39,312 nt of DNA, from positions 3,069 to 42,380 of the forward strand of contig DPBR01000046.1 of the NCBI GenBank assembly GCA_003516865.1, read 5' to 3'. The position numbers and the translations under genes were made by a program. Each line of letters begins with the position of its first letter. The stretch's first letter is position 1. Positions 1-8,588 of the stretch are shown piece by piece. The stretch comes from Oscillospiraceae bacterium. Its GTDB lineage: Bacteria > Bacillota > Clostridia > Oscillospirales > Ruminococcaceae. The notes under the pieces were generated by a model that was given only the letters and a program-made list of their open reading frames with translations, was not told the DNA's origin and did not search any database.

Positions 1-798
1 ACCGTCCGAGCCGCCGCACTTCAGTCCGACTCTCAGGCAGCTCATATCCTTTTCAACGCGAACATCGTCTTTTGCCTTTTCGTAGAGCCGTTCGAGAGCC
101 GCAACGCCCTCCTCAATCTCGTCCTCAACGTCCTGCGCGATAAGAAACTCCGTGCGTTCTGCGTCATATTCGCCGAGAGTCTGCTTGAAAACGTCCATAC
201 GGTTGTTTTCGCAGCCAAGACCAAGCACGAGAACGCCGCCCGCATTCGGGTGCTTAACCATCTTCTGAAGTATGGTGCGCGTTCTTATATGGTCCTCGCC
301 TATCTGGGAGCAGCCGTATGGGTGAGTGTAGGCGAAAACGCCGTCGACACCCTTGAGATTGGAGTGCCTTTTGTTGAAAGTGTCAGCAATAAGCCTTGCC
401 TGCGCGTTTACGCACCCAACCGTCGGAATAACCCAAAGCTCGTTTCTTATTCCAACCTCGCCGTTTTTGCGCTCATAGACCTGAACTCTCGGAGAAACTC
501 TGCAATCAAGACAGTTGCTCTCTTTTTTGTTGTAGGAATATTCAAGCGTGCCTTCAAGATTTGTCGTCATATTGTGGCTGTGAACGTGCTCGCCGGGCGC
601 GATATCCTTTGTCGCTCTGCCGATAACCTCGCCGTACTTAATCACCTTTTCGCCCGTTCTGATATTCTTCAGAGCGAATTTGTGACCCTTTTCGATATCC
701 TCCTTCAGCAGAACGCCCTCGTATTCCTCGCCTTTTTTAAGAGGAACAAGCGCAACCGCAACAGAGTCAATCGGTGCAATAACAATAGTTTTCTTCAT
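1..798 (-). CDS. uxaA: Altronate dehydratase UxaA, C-terminal part beyond the window edge
   Basis: Converts D-altronate to 2-keto-3-deoxygluconate (KDG) by dehydration, the last step of the saturated galacturonate branch before KdgK. The 266 visible codons start MKKTIVIAPIDSVAVALVPL and run open to base 1. Residues 1-75 look like the small SAF-type domain (contains GEHVHSHNM); the rest begins the metal-dependent dehydratase domain (ELWVIPTVGCVNAQARLIAD, then GLGCENN). The E. coli enzyme is about 495 residues, so roughly half is missing. The ATG lies one base past the uxaB stop, with GGGAGAT of the uxaB end as ribosome binding site, so the two genes are probably translationally coupled. Galactarate dehydratase is a related alternative, but the uxaB neighbour favours altronate. 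Confidence 0.93.
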   Translation of the reverse strand, partial: MKKTIVIAPIDSVAVALVPLKKGEEYEGVLLKEDIEKGHKFALKNIRTGEKVIKYGEVIGRATKDIAPGEHVHSHNMTTNLEGTLEYSYNKKESNCLDCRVSPRVQVYERKNGEVGIRNELWVIPTVGCVNAQARLIADTFNKRHSNLKGVDGVFAYTHPYGCSQIGEDHIRTRTILQKMVKHPNAGGVLVLGLGCENNRMDVFKQTLGEYDAERTEFLIAQDVEDEIEEGVAALERLYEKAKDDVRVEKDMSCLRVGLKCGGSDG

Positions 799-799
799 A

Positions 800-2236
800 T
801 TAATCTCCCAAAAAAGCTTTCAGAGCCGCTCTTTCGCCGTTATTTACGATATCCCTGAGATATCCCGAAACGAGAGCCGCGTTGTCGTCCTCGTCGAGAT
901 TCTGCTCCCAGACATCGGACGCGCCGAGAATTTTCTTCGCCATAGCGTCAAAGTCGGTTAAAGCCCAGACCTCTTTCCAGAATTCAAGGAATTTCGGGTC
1001 GTCGGCAAGCTTTATATCTTCATCGCCGCGCTTTCCGCGATAGAAAACGGCAAGCGACGCAAGCGAAAACAGAATGTGCTTCGGAGATTTGCCAAACTTT
1101 CTGCGATAATCGTTATATGTGGGAAGCAGACGCGTTCTGAACTTCGTCGTGGAGTTGAGCGCAATGCTCATAAGCTCGTGACGGATAAACGGGTTCTTGA
1201 AGCGCTCGACAACGCTGTTTGCAAATGCGTCCATCTCGTCTTTCGGAAGCTCGATTGTCGGCTTGATTTCATCGTTTATAAGCTCCGCCGCGAAACGTCC
1301 CACGTCCTCGTCCTCAACGCTCTCGCGAACGGTGTCAATTCCCGAAAGATACGCCACGGGTACAATTCCCGTGTGAGTTCCGTTCAGGATTTTAACCTTG
1401 CGCTGCTTGTAAGGCGTGATATCGTCCGCGAAAATCACATTAAGTCCGGACTTGTCGGCAGGCAGCTTTTCCTGAATAAACGGCTCTTTCTGAAGAACCC
1501 AAAGGTGGAAAATCTCGCCCTTTACAATGTTGTTGTCGGCAAAGCCCGTTTCCTCGCAAATCTGAGCCGCGTTGTCGCGCGGATATCCGGGAACGATACG
1601 GTCGACAAGCGTGCTTGTGTAATGGCAGGCGTTTAAAATCCAATCGATGAACTTCTCGTCCATTCCCTTGATTTTCGCAAGCTCAAGCATTACTCTCTTC
1701 AGCTCGTCGCCGTTGTGGTCGATAAGCTCGCAGGGAATAATCGCAAGTCCCTTCGACGCGTCGCCGTCAAAATGGTCGTATCTCGCTTTCAGGAACACAA
1801 GAAGCTTTCCGGGGAAGCTCTTCGGGCATTTTGTGAAATCGGTGTCCGTTTCATCAAGAGCGATACCCGCTTCCGTTGTGTTTGAAATCACGATTTCAAG
1901 GTCGGCGCTCTTTGCGTAATCAAGAAACTTGTCATACTGCTCAAACGGGTTGATGAAGTCCTTGAGGACGTCTATAATCTGCTTGCTCTGAACCTTTTCG
2001 CCCTTGTCGATTCCCTCAAGGCAGAGCGTATACAAACCGTCCTGCTTTTCAAGCTCGGCAACTCTGCCCATCGGCATAGGCTGTACAACAGCAACGTCCG
2101 CGTTTATCACGCCCGCGTCGTTGAGGTTCTGCAAAATCCAGTCAATAAACGCGCGCAGGAAGTTTCCCTCGCCGAACTGAAGGATTTTTACGGGTCTTTC
2201 GACCGCTTTGTGGTTGCTTCTGTTAAGGTCTTTCAT
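800..2236 (-). CDS. uxaB: Tagaturonate reductase UxaB
   Basis: Reduces D-tagaturonate to D-altronate with NADH in the cytoplasm. The 478 residues match the usual length (about 480) of this long-chain mannitol dehydrogenase family. The N-terminal Rossmann region contains KILQFGEGNFLRAFIDWILQ (residues 18-37). A substrate-site region with VKILNGTHTGIVPVAYLSGI and a Lys/Asn/His-rich core (near residues 282-301) is typical of the family. It lies between the MATE gene and uxaA with very short spacers. Fructuronate reductase UxuB is the nearest alternative; the adjacent uxaA argues for UxaB. The isomerase UxaC that would supply tagaturonate is not in the window. Confidence 0.93.
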   Translation of the reverse strand: MKDLNRSNHKAVERPVKILQFGEGNFLRAFIDWILQNLNDAGVINADVAVVQPMPMGRVAELEKQDGLYTLCLEGIDKGEKVQSKQIIDVLKDFINPFEQYDKFLDYAKSADLEIVISNTTEAGIALDETDTDFTKCPKSFPGKLLVFLKARYDHFDGDASKGLAIIPCELIDHNGDELKRVMLELAKIKGMDEKFIDWILNACHYTSTLVDRIVPGYPRDNAAQICEETGFADNNIVKGEIFHLWVLQKEPFIQEKLPADKSGLNVIFADDITPYKQRKVKILNGTHTGIVPVAYLSGIDTVRESVEDEDVGRFAAELINDEIKPTIELPKDEMDAFANSVVERFKNPFIRHELMSIALNSTTKFRTRLLPTYNDYRRKFGKSPKHILFSLASLAVFYRGKRGDEDIKLADDPKFLEFWKEVWALTDFDAMAKKILGASDVWEQNLDEDDNAALVSGYLRDIVNNGERAALKAFLGD

Positions 2237-2247
2237 ATAATCCTACC

Positions 2248-3648
2248 TCACAATTTTACATTATCTTTAGTTTTATGGTGCTTTATATTAAGAAGGCAGA
2301 CTATGCCGATAACAACCGACATAAGTCCTATTCCGACGTTTGAAATGAGCATCGCAATTCCGAGGCTCTCTGCGCCGATTTCCGGAAAGCAGTTTATCAT
2401 AATCAGCATCGTCGGAATTCTGAACACGAAAAGTCTTGACAGATTGCATACCATTGAAAGCTTCGTCCAGCCTATTCCGTAAATCAAGCCGTTAACCGCC
2501 GAATTAATTCCGAGAGCGACAATTCCTATTCTCTCATAGGAGAAAATCTTGTTTATAAGCTGAGCTTTTTCCGCGCTTCCGCCCGAAAAGAACGCCGAAA
2601 GCGGCTCGCCGAATATCGTCAGTAGGATAAACCCGGCCATTGACAGGACAATGTTTATCACAAGCGTGCAGAAAAACAGCTTTATCATTCTCGAATAATG
2701 CTTTTCGCTCAGATTATAGCTGACGACGGAAGATTCCGCGTCCTCCGTGCAGTTCGTGATGCTCGTAACGCTGCCGCTGATGTTGTTTGAAACTCCCAGC
2801 GCGCCGGGCGCTTCGCTTCCGTAGGTCATCGCCATCGAATTTACGAGTACTTTTCCCATCGAGAAAACGAATTTTCCCAGAAACACGGGTATCGACAGCG
2901 AACAAAGCGGCTTGAAATAGTCCCTTGTAAATATCGTATTCCGCACGGAATAGCGGAACAGAAAGTTCTTCCTGGCAAGGTTAATCACCGCGTAAATCAA
3001 GATGGATATATCAGCGAGGAGGGTCGCTCCCGCAACCATCGTCGTACCCAAGTCAAGCGCGCTCACGAACAAAATCGTGCAGCCCAGCTTTATCGACATC
3101 GACAGTATGTTTATAAAGAGGATGTTGACTGTGGCTCCCCTCGCTTTTTCAAGACCGAGGAAAACCGAGTTGAACATCGAAACACCGATTGAAATAATCT
3201 GAACGCGAAAATAACCAAGTCCAAGCTCAATAAGCTCGTCGGTCATTCCCGCAATGTGAAGGATTCCGCTCGCGAAAACCTCCAGTACGGCTATTATTCC
3301 CAGCGCGGAGAGGAAAAACAGCGTCATTGTCGTATTCGCGACCTTTTTCGCCTTTTCATAATCGCCTCTGCCGATAAGCCTCGAAACGATAATCGAACTT
3401 CCCGTTGAAAATCCGCCGCCGAGAGCCGTGAAAAGATTTTTTATCTGCGAAATCATAACAACCGAGGAAAGCGCGTTGTTATCGCTCTGTGAAACCACGA
3501 TTGTATCAATAATTCCGCTTAAATATGTGAAAGCGCTCAGAGCCATAAGCGGGAGAGTTATCTTCAGCACAACGGACATCGGATTGCCCGTGAGAATAAA
3601 CTCGCGCCGCTTACGGTCTTTTTCGCTTATGTTTAAGTTGTCTGCCAT
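2248..3648 (-). CDS. MATE family multidrug/organic cation efflux transporter
   Basis: A 466-residue membrane protein with about 12 hydrophobic segments in two similar halves, as in MATE exporters coupled to Na+ or H+. The N-terminal segment (KITLPLMALSAFTYLSGIID) and the region with FTALGGGFSTGSSIIVSRLI fit the family. The substrate is unknown. It sits between the ABC ATPase gene and uxaB with spacers of about 10 bases, so it is in the same transcription unit. A MATE exporter is not an obvious part of uronate catabolism; it may export a by-product or a plant phenolic released with pectin (inference). Confidence 0.9.
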   Translation of the reverse strand: MADNLNISEKDRKRREFILTGNPMSVVLKITLPLMALSAFTYLSGIIDTIVVSQSDNNALSSVVMISQIKNLFTALGGGFSTGSSIIVSRLIGRGDYEKAKKVANTTMTLFFLSALGIIAVLEVFASGILHIAGMTDELIELGLGYFRVQIISIGVSMFNSVFLGLEKARGATVNILFINILSMSIKLGCTILFVSALDLGTTMVAGATLLADISILIYAVINLARKNFLFRYSVRNTIFTRDYFKPLCSLSIPVFLGKFVFSMGKVLVNSMAMTYGSEAPGALGVSNNISGSVTSITNCTEDAESSVVSYNLSEKHYSRMIKLFFCTLVINIVLSMAGFILLTIFGEPLSAFFSGGSAEKAQLINKIFSYERIGIVALGINSAVNGLIYGIGWTKLSMVCNLSRLFVFRIPTMLIMINCFPEIGAESLGIAMLISNVGIGLMSVVIGIVCLLNIKHHKTKDNVKL

Positions 3649-3658
3649 AATGTTCTTT

Positions 3659-4768
3659 TTATTCAGCCTTATTATTTAATTTTATACGTTTTTCTGTTGA
3701 TTTATCGAAGAGATATACGCTCTCGAAAGGAATCGCAAACTGAAGCTTCGCGTTGATTGAGGGAGAATCATGCGGGTCAACCTTGAGAATGGTCTTGACG
3801 CCCTGAATATCAACATAAACGTTCGTGTTGTCGCCGAGAAGCTCGGTAAGCTCGACAGTGCAGTTTATCGCATAAGCGCGGCGTACCTCTTCGTGTCCGA
3901 TAAGCTTTATCGCCTCGGGACGGAAGCCTAGAACAACCTCTTCGTTTTCGTATTTCTTGAGCGTTTCGCTGTCGCAAATCGCGACAAGGTCGATGATATT
4001 GCCGTTTATATTGAGCTTTCCGTCGTTTACCTTCGCTTCGATGAAGTTCATCGGAGGCTCGCCGATAAATCCCGCAACAAACATATTTACGGGGTTGAAG
4101 TACAGGTCATAGGGAGTGCCGACCTGCTGGATATAGCCGTCTTTCATTACGACTATTCTGTCCGCCATTGTCATAGCCTCGGTCTGGTCGTGGGTAACAT
4201 AGATAGTGGTAGCGCCCGTCTGACGGTGAATCTGTGTGATTTCGGAGCGCATCGTAACTCTCTGCTTCGCGTCCAGATTGGAAAGCGGCTCGTCCATAAG
4301 GAAGATGTCAACCTTGCGGATAATCGCACGTCCGACCGCAACTCTCTGTCGCTGACCGCCCGAAAGCGCACGGGGGAATCTATCGAGATAATCTGTAAGA
4401 CCGAGAATTTTCGCGGTTGCGTTTACTCTCTCCTCGATAACGTCGTCATCAACGCCCTGAAGCGTAAGTCCAAACGCGAGGTTATCGTAAACCGTCATAT
4501 GGGGATAAAGCGCATAGCTCTGGAAAACCATCGCAACTCCGCGCTCACGCGGACCTTTTTCATTTACGCGTTCGCCGTCTATGAAGAAATCGCCCTTGCT
4601 GATGTTCTCAAGACCTGCAATCATACGCAGGGTTGTCGATTTTCCGCAGCCCGACGAGCCTACGAAAACGATAAACTCGCCCTTTTCAATCTCCAGATTG
4701 AAATCGTGAACAGCGTGAAAGCCGTTCGGGTAGATTTTGTTGATTCCTCTTAATGTTAAAAATGACAT
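3659..4768 (-). CDS. CUT1-type sugar ABC transporter ATP-binding protein (MsmX/UgpC family), copy 1
   Basis: A 369-residue ATPase that would energise a carbohydrate ABC importer from the cytoplasmic side. Visible motifs are Walker A GSSGCGKST (residues 37-45), signature LSGGQRQR, Walker B IFLMDEPLSNLDA and a switch histidine in YVTHDQTEAM. The C-terminal third carries the TOBE/regulatory domain of MsmK, MalK and UgpC (GFRPEAIKLIG). It lies between kduI and the MATE gene, far from the permease genes at 20900-22861. A second ATPase of the same class is encoded at 16206-17270, closer to the permeases. MsmX-type ATPases are known to serve several importers, so this copy may be shared. Confidence 0.95.
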   Translation of the reverse strand: MSFLTLRGINKIYPNGFHAVHDFNLEIEKGEFIVFVGSSGCGKSTTLRMIAGLENISKGDFFIDGERVNEKGPRERGVAMVFQSYALYPHMTVYDNLAFGLTLQGVDDDVIEERVNATAKILGLTDYLDRFPRALSGGQRQRVAVGRAIIRKVDIFLMDEPLSNLDAKQRVTMRSEITQIHRQTGATTIYVTHDQTEAMTMADRIVVMKDGYIQQVGTPYDLYFNPVNMFVAGFIGEPPMNFIEAKVNDGKLNINGNIIDLVAICDSETLKKYENEEVVLGFRPEAIKLIGHEEVRRAYAINCTVELTELLGDNTNVYVDIQGVKTILKVDPHDSPSINAKLQFAIPFESVYLFDKSTEKRIKLNNKAE

Positions 4769-4817
4769 AACGGTACTCCACTTTCAAAAAAATATACGTT
4801 CAATAACCGCTTTGCGA

Positions 4818-5654
4818 TTATCTGAGGTCGAGGTTGCCTATATTGTCCATATCGTCATAGGTCTGGTTCTCTCCGCACATACCCCAGATGAAGGTGTAAT
4901 TCGAGGTCGCGGTACCGGAGTGGATTGACCATGACGGAGAAATAACCGCCTGTTCGTTGTGCAGGATAATGTGGCGGGTTTCCTGAGGCTGACCCATCAT
5001 ATGGAACACAACGTTGTCGCCGGGAACTTCAAAGTAGAAGTAAACTTCCATTCTTCTCTCGTGAGTGTGAGAAGGCATCGTATTCCAGCTGTTTCCGGGA
5101 GCAAGCTCCGTCATTCCCATCGCAAGCTGGCAGCTTTCGCATACAGCGGGGTTTACATACTGATTTACAACGCGCTTGTTCATGTTCTCATCGGTGCCGA
5201 GAGGACGGTGAACAGCCTTGTCCTTGGTGATATAAACCGTGGGATAGGTCTTGTGCGCGGGGCAGGAATTGATGTAAAACTTCGCGGGATTTGCCTTATC
5301 GTCGGACTTGAAGATGATTTCCTTCGTTCCCATTCCGATATAAATTCCGTCCTTGAAGTTGAGGGGATACTCCTTGCCGTCGAGAACGAGAGTTCCCTTT
5401 CCGCCGACGTTGATAATGCCCATTTCGCGGCGTTCGAGGAAGTATTCCGTGCCAAGCTCCTTTGTCGAACCGAGCGAAAGCTCCTTGTCAACGGGCATTG
5501 CGCCGCCCGCAATCATTCTGTCCTGATGAGAATAGGTAAGCGCGATTTCGTCCTTTACGAAAACCTTGTCGATGAGGTAGTGCTTGCGAAGCGCTTCCGT
5601 ATCATAATGCTTTGAATCATCGGGGTGATTTGCGTATCTGATATCTAAAGTCAT
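4818..5654 (-). CDS. kduI: 5-keto-4-deoxyuronate isomerase KduI
   Basis: Isomerises 5-keto-4-deoxyuronate, formed from the unsaturated uronic acid released by GH105, to 2,5-diketo-3-deoxygluconate, the substrate of KduD. The 278 residues equal the E. coli length. The cupin zinc ligands are in place: His196 and His198 in PSHTHERR, Glu203 in MEVYFYF, and His245 in WSIHSG. It is followed after 49 bases by an ABC ATPase and preceded by the TIM-barrel gene after 10 bases. Nothing unusual is seen in the sequence. Confidence 0.97.
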   Translation of the reverse strand: MTLDIRYANHPDDSKHYDTEALRKHYLIDKVFVKDEIALTYSHQDRMIAGGAMPVDKELSLGSTKELGTEYFLERREMGIINVGGKGTLVLDGKEYPLNFKDGIYIGMGTKEIIFKSDDKANPAKFYINSCPAHKTYPTVYITKDKAVHRPLGTDENMNKRVVNQYVNPAVCESCQLAMGMTELAPGNSWNTMPSHTHERRMEVYFYFEVPGDNVVFHMMGQPQETRHIILHNEQAVISPSWSIHSGTATSNYTFIWGMCGENQTYDDMDNIGNLDLR

Positions 5655-5664
5655 AATCTTCTCC

Positions 5665-6498
5665 TTAAATAAACTGCTTTATATGAGCAACCGCGGCGGG
5701 AATATCATCGCCCGTTGTGCCCTCGAAAACAAGCCTTGCGTCCGGACAGACCTTCCGGATTTCGGGAATAATCCTCGAATAATCGAAAATTCCCTTTCCG
5801 ACGCCTATTTGCTTCAGCGAGCCGTCCTCTGCAATTACGCAGTCCTTGATGTGAAAAACCTGAATATTCGTGCCGAAGGTTTCAAGCCCCTCGTGCAGGA
5901 TATCGTACATTTCGTTCACGTTTGAGCCGTCTAGGTAGTTGTACAAATCGAAGATAATCCTGATATTATCGCGGTTTATCGCCTTAACAGCCCTGTCGAG
6001 CGTTTTCACGTTCCAGCAGACGTGACCGAACGCGCCCTCCATTCCGATAAATGCGTTTTGGCTCTTCGCAAAGTCCGCAAGCTCCGAAAACGCGTCGATA
6101 ACGCGGCTGAGCGCTTCTTCCGTGCGGTTAAGCGGGTTATAGGTCCACTTGTCGCCATTGTACGAGCCTGTTTCCGAACCGACAACCTCGCAGCCCAGCT
6201 CGTGGCAGTGCGCGAGATAATCCTTGAAAACAGCCTTTCCGTTCGCGATTTTCTCCTCGTTCGGGTGAACGGGATTGAAGTACGCTCCGATAAGCGGAAC
6301 GGTTTTTCCCGCCTGCGAAAACGTCTTTCTGAACGCCTCGCAGCGCTTCGATGTGATTGAACCGGGCGTGTAGGAAACATCGTCAAGGCACTTGTACGCG
6401 ACAAGCTGTACTCCCGAAAGACCAAGCTCGCAAAGCCGCTTTGCGATGTTTTCTTCACCCTTAACGCCCAAATCGTGGGCGCGAATAAACAGCTCCAT
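5665..6498 (-). CDS. Sugar phosphate isomerase/epimerase-like TIM-barrel protein
   Basis: A 277-residue protein of the xylose isomerase-like TIM-barrel superfamily. Likely metal ligands are the glutamate in FIGMEGAFGH, the aspartate in IIFDLYNYLDG, His and Asp in VFHIKD, and the glutamate in LVFEGTTGD. The substrate cannot be read from the sequence. Its ATG overlaps the kdgK stop by one base (TAATG), so it is translationally coupled to kdgK, and kduI follows 10 bases later. This suggests a role in uronate metabolism, for example epimerising or isomerising a keto-uronate. A missing galacturonate-to-tagaturonate activity is one possibility, but there is no direct evidence. Confidence 0.8.
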   Translation of the reverse strand: MELFIRAHDLGVKGEENIAKRLCELGLSGVQLVAYKCLDDVSYTPGSITSKRCEAFRKTFSQAGKTVPLIGAYFNPVHPNEEKIANGKAVFKDYLAHCHELGCEVVGSETGSYNGDKWTYNPLNRTEEALSRVIDAFSELADFAKSQNAFIGMEGAFGHVCWNVKTLDRAVKAINRDNIRIIFDLYNYLDGSNVNEMYDILHEGLETFGTNIQVFHIKDCVIAEDGSLKQIGVGKGIFDYSRIIPEIRKVCPDARLVFEGTTGDDIPAAVAHIKQFI

Positions 6499-7529
6499 TA
6501 TCTCTGAACGCGTCCCGAAGCATCGCCGCCCGCGAGAGTTTCAACTTCCTTGCGGGAAACAAGGTTGAAGTCGCCGGGGATTGTGTGCTTGAGAGCGGAA
6601 GCCGCAACGCCGTATTCAAGCGCGCTCTTGAAATCCTTGCCGTCAAGCAGTCCGCAGATTACGCCGCCCGCAAAAGAATCGCCGCCGCCTACGCGGTCAA
6701 CAATCGGGTGAATGGAGTATTCCTTGGAGTGGTAGAACTCCTTCGTATCTCTGCTGTAAATGCAAGCGGACCAGCCGTTGTCGGAAGCGGAGTGGCTTAC
6801 GCGGAGAGAAGATACACAGTATTCAAAGTTGTAATCCGCAACCATCTGCTCGAAAATCGACTTGTAGCCCGCAAGTTCGAGGTCGCCCTGAGTAACGTCG
6901 GTGTTTCCGGGCTTATAGCCGAGAACAAGCTCTGCGTCCTCTTCGTTGCCGATGCAAACGTCAACGTACTGCATAAGGTTCTTCATAACCTTCTGAGCCT
7001 TTTCGCTGCTCCAGAGTTTCTTTCTGAAGTTGAGGTCAACGGAAACCTTAACGCCGTGCTTCTTCGCAGCCTTGAGCGCTTCTTCGGTGAGAACAGCGGC
7101 AGCGTCCGAAACCGCGGGAGTGATACCCGTGAAATGGAACCAGTCTGCGCCCTCGAAAATAGCATCAAAGTCGAAATCCGAAGCGGAAGCGGTGGAAATT
7201 GAGGAGTGCGCTCTGTCGTAAACGACCTTTGAAGGACGCATAGACGAGCCGCTTTCGAGGAAATAAATTCCGAGTCTTTCGCCGCACTTTGCGATGTGCT
7301 TGGTTTCAACGCCGTACTTGCGGAGAGCCGCAACAGCGCATTCGCCGATTTCATTTGCGGGAACAGCGGTTACGAACTCAGCGTCGTGACCGTAATTTGC
7401 GAGCGAAACGGCAACATTCGCCTCGCCGCCGCCATAGCAGACGTCAAATTCGTCCGCCTGAATGAACTTCTCGTTGTTGGGTGTGGAAAGGCGGAGCATA
7501 ATCTCGCCCATTGTAACTACTTTAGCCAT
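6498..7529 (-). CDS. kdgK: 2-keto-3-deoxygluconate kinase KdgK
   Basis: Phosphorylates 2-keto-3-deoxygluconate to KDPG using ATP; both uronate branches meet here. The 343 residues show the PfkB (ribokinase) fold. The N-terminal substrate motif is CYGGGEANVAVSLANYGHDA (residues 31-50). The anion-hole and catalytic motif is GGGDSFAGG (residues 281-289, catalytic Asp about 284). It is preceded by AAGGAG and ends in a one-base overlap with the TIM-barrel gene. The C-terminal tail after about residue 333 is short and non-conserved in appearance. Confidence 0.95.
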   Translation of the reverse strand: MAKVVTMGEIMLRLSTPNNEKFIQADEFDVCYGGGEANVAVSLANYGHDAEFVTAVPANEIGECAVAALRKYGVETKHIAKCGERLGIYFLESGSSMRPSKVVYDRAHSSISTASASDFDFDAIFEGADWFHFTGITPAVSDAAAVLTEEALKAAKKHGVKVSVDLNFRKKLWSSEKAQKVMKNLMQYVDVCIGNEEDAELVLGYKPGNTDVTQGDLELAGYKSIFEQMVADYNFEYCVSSLRVSHSASDNGWSACIYSRDTKEFYHSKEYSIHPIVDRVGGGDSFAGGVICGLLDGKDFKSALEYGVAASALKHTIPGDFNLVSRKEVETLAGGDASGRVQR

Positions 7530-7554
7530 CGGTTCAATCTCCTTAATATGATAA

Positions 7555-8526
7555 TTACTTCTTTTCTACAAGATGTACGGCAAAACCGCTGAACTCGTCC
7601 GCGAGATAGATAACGGTCATTCTGCCGTCGGCGTCGTACTTCGCGCTGTCCATATCGAACTTAACGCCCTTCTGCTCAAGCTGGAAAACAGCTCTGCGAA
7701 CGTTCGGAGTGGAAACGGCGATATGCCCCATAGCGCCCTTGAACGGCGATTTCATACACTCAATCTGAGTACCTGCGAAAACGCTTGAATTGCCGACTTT
7801 CTGCTCCCAGCCGAACATATCCATAAATTTCGCGGTCGTGCTCTTAGCTTCGTCCTCGCTGCTGCAGTTGATACCAACGTGAACGAGCTGGAAGTCGAGC
7901 ATCTTGTTAACGGCAGCCTTGCAAAGAGCGGTGATTTCGTCCCACTTCTGACCCTTGACAAGCTTGTCGGGAACAATCCACGAACCGCCACAGCAAACGA
8001 TTTTCTTAAATGCGAGGTAGTTGTTGAGGTTGTTCTCGTTAACGCCGCCGGTGGGCATAAACTTCATCATAGAGTAAGGCGCGGAAACAGCCTTGATGTA
8101 AGGCAGACCGCCCGCCTGCTCTGCGGGGAAGAACTTCACAAAGTCAAGACCAAGCTCGAGAGCCTGCTCAATCTGCGAGCCGTTTGCAACGCCCGGAGCG
8201 AAAGGAACGCCCTTGTCGAGGCAGTGCTTAACGACAGCGGGGTTAAGACCGGGAGCAACGCAGAACTTTGCGCCTGCCGCGATAGCCGCGTCGCACTGCT
8301 CGATTGTAAGAACGGTTCCTGCGCCTACGAGCATATCGGGATAAGCGTCTGTCATCGCCTTGATAACCTTGTCTGCGCCCGCAGCACGGAAAGTAACCTC
8401 CGCGCAGTGGATTCCGCCGTCATAAAGCGCCTTTGCGAGATTTACCGCGTCGTCTGTGTTTTCAAGCTTGATTACCGGAACAACGCCCGTACATTCAAGC
8501 TGTTCAAGAAACTTTTTGTTATCCAT
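7555..8526 (-). CDS. KDPG aldolase fused to a C-terminal VOC/glyoxalase-like domain
   Basis: Residues 1-212 are a complete class I KDPG/KHG aldolase that splits 2-keto-3-deoxy-6-phosphogluconate into pyruvate and glyceraldehyde 3-phosphate. Glu43 (AEVTFR) and the Schiff-base Lys131 (KFFPAE) align with E. coli Eda Glu45 and Lys133. Residues 213-323 continue in frame as a vicinal-oxygen-chelate domain (LVHVGINCSSEDEAKSTTAK, later MGHIAVSTPNVRRAVFQLEQ, ending FAVHLVEKK). E. coli Eda alone is 213 residues, so the extra 110 are a true fusion. The VOC part could handle a reactive 2-keto or methylglyoxal-like by-product, or be structural; this is inference. The start has CGGAGG upstream. Confidence 0.94.
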   Translation of the reverse strand: MDNKKFLEQLECTGVVPVIKLENTDDAVNLAKALYDGGIHCAEVTFRAAGADKVIKAMTDAYPDMLVGAGTVLTIEQCDAAIAAGAKFCVAPGLNPAVVKHCLDKGVPFAPGVANGSQIEQALELGLDFVKFFPAEQAGGLPYIKAVSAPYSMMKFMPTGGVNENNLNNYLAFKKIVCCGGSWIVPDKLVKGQKWDEITALCKAAVNKMLDFQLVHVGINCSSEDEAKSTTAKFMDMFGWEQKVGNSSVFAGTQIECMKSPFKGAMGHIAVSTPNVRRAVFQLEQKGVKFDMDSAKYDADGRMTVIYLADEFSGFAVHLVEKK

Positions 8527-8588
8527 ATCAAAAATCCTCCGAAAGTATATCTTTTTTGGGAACCTCGTTTTTAGAGGCGACCTTTTGA

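Noticed and set aside
8527..8588. Possible terminator between kduD and the aldolase gene
   Set aside because: The short palindrome (about five pairs) is too weak to call, and both genes belong to one pathway.
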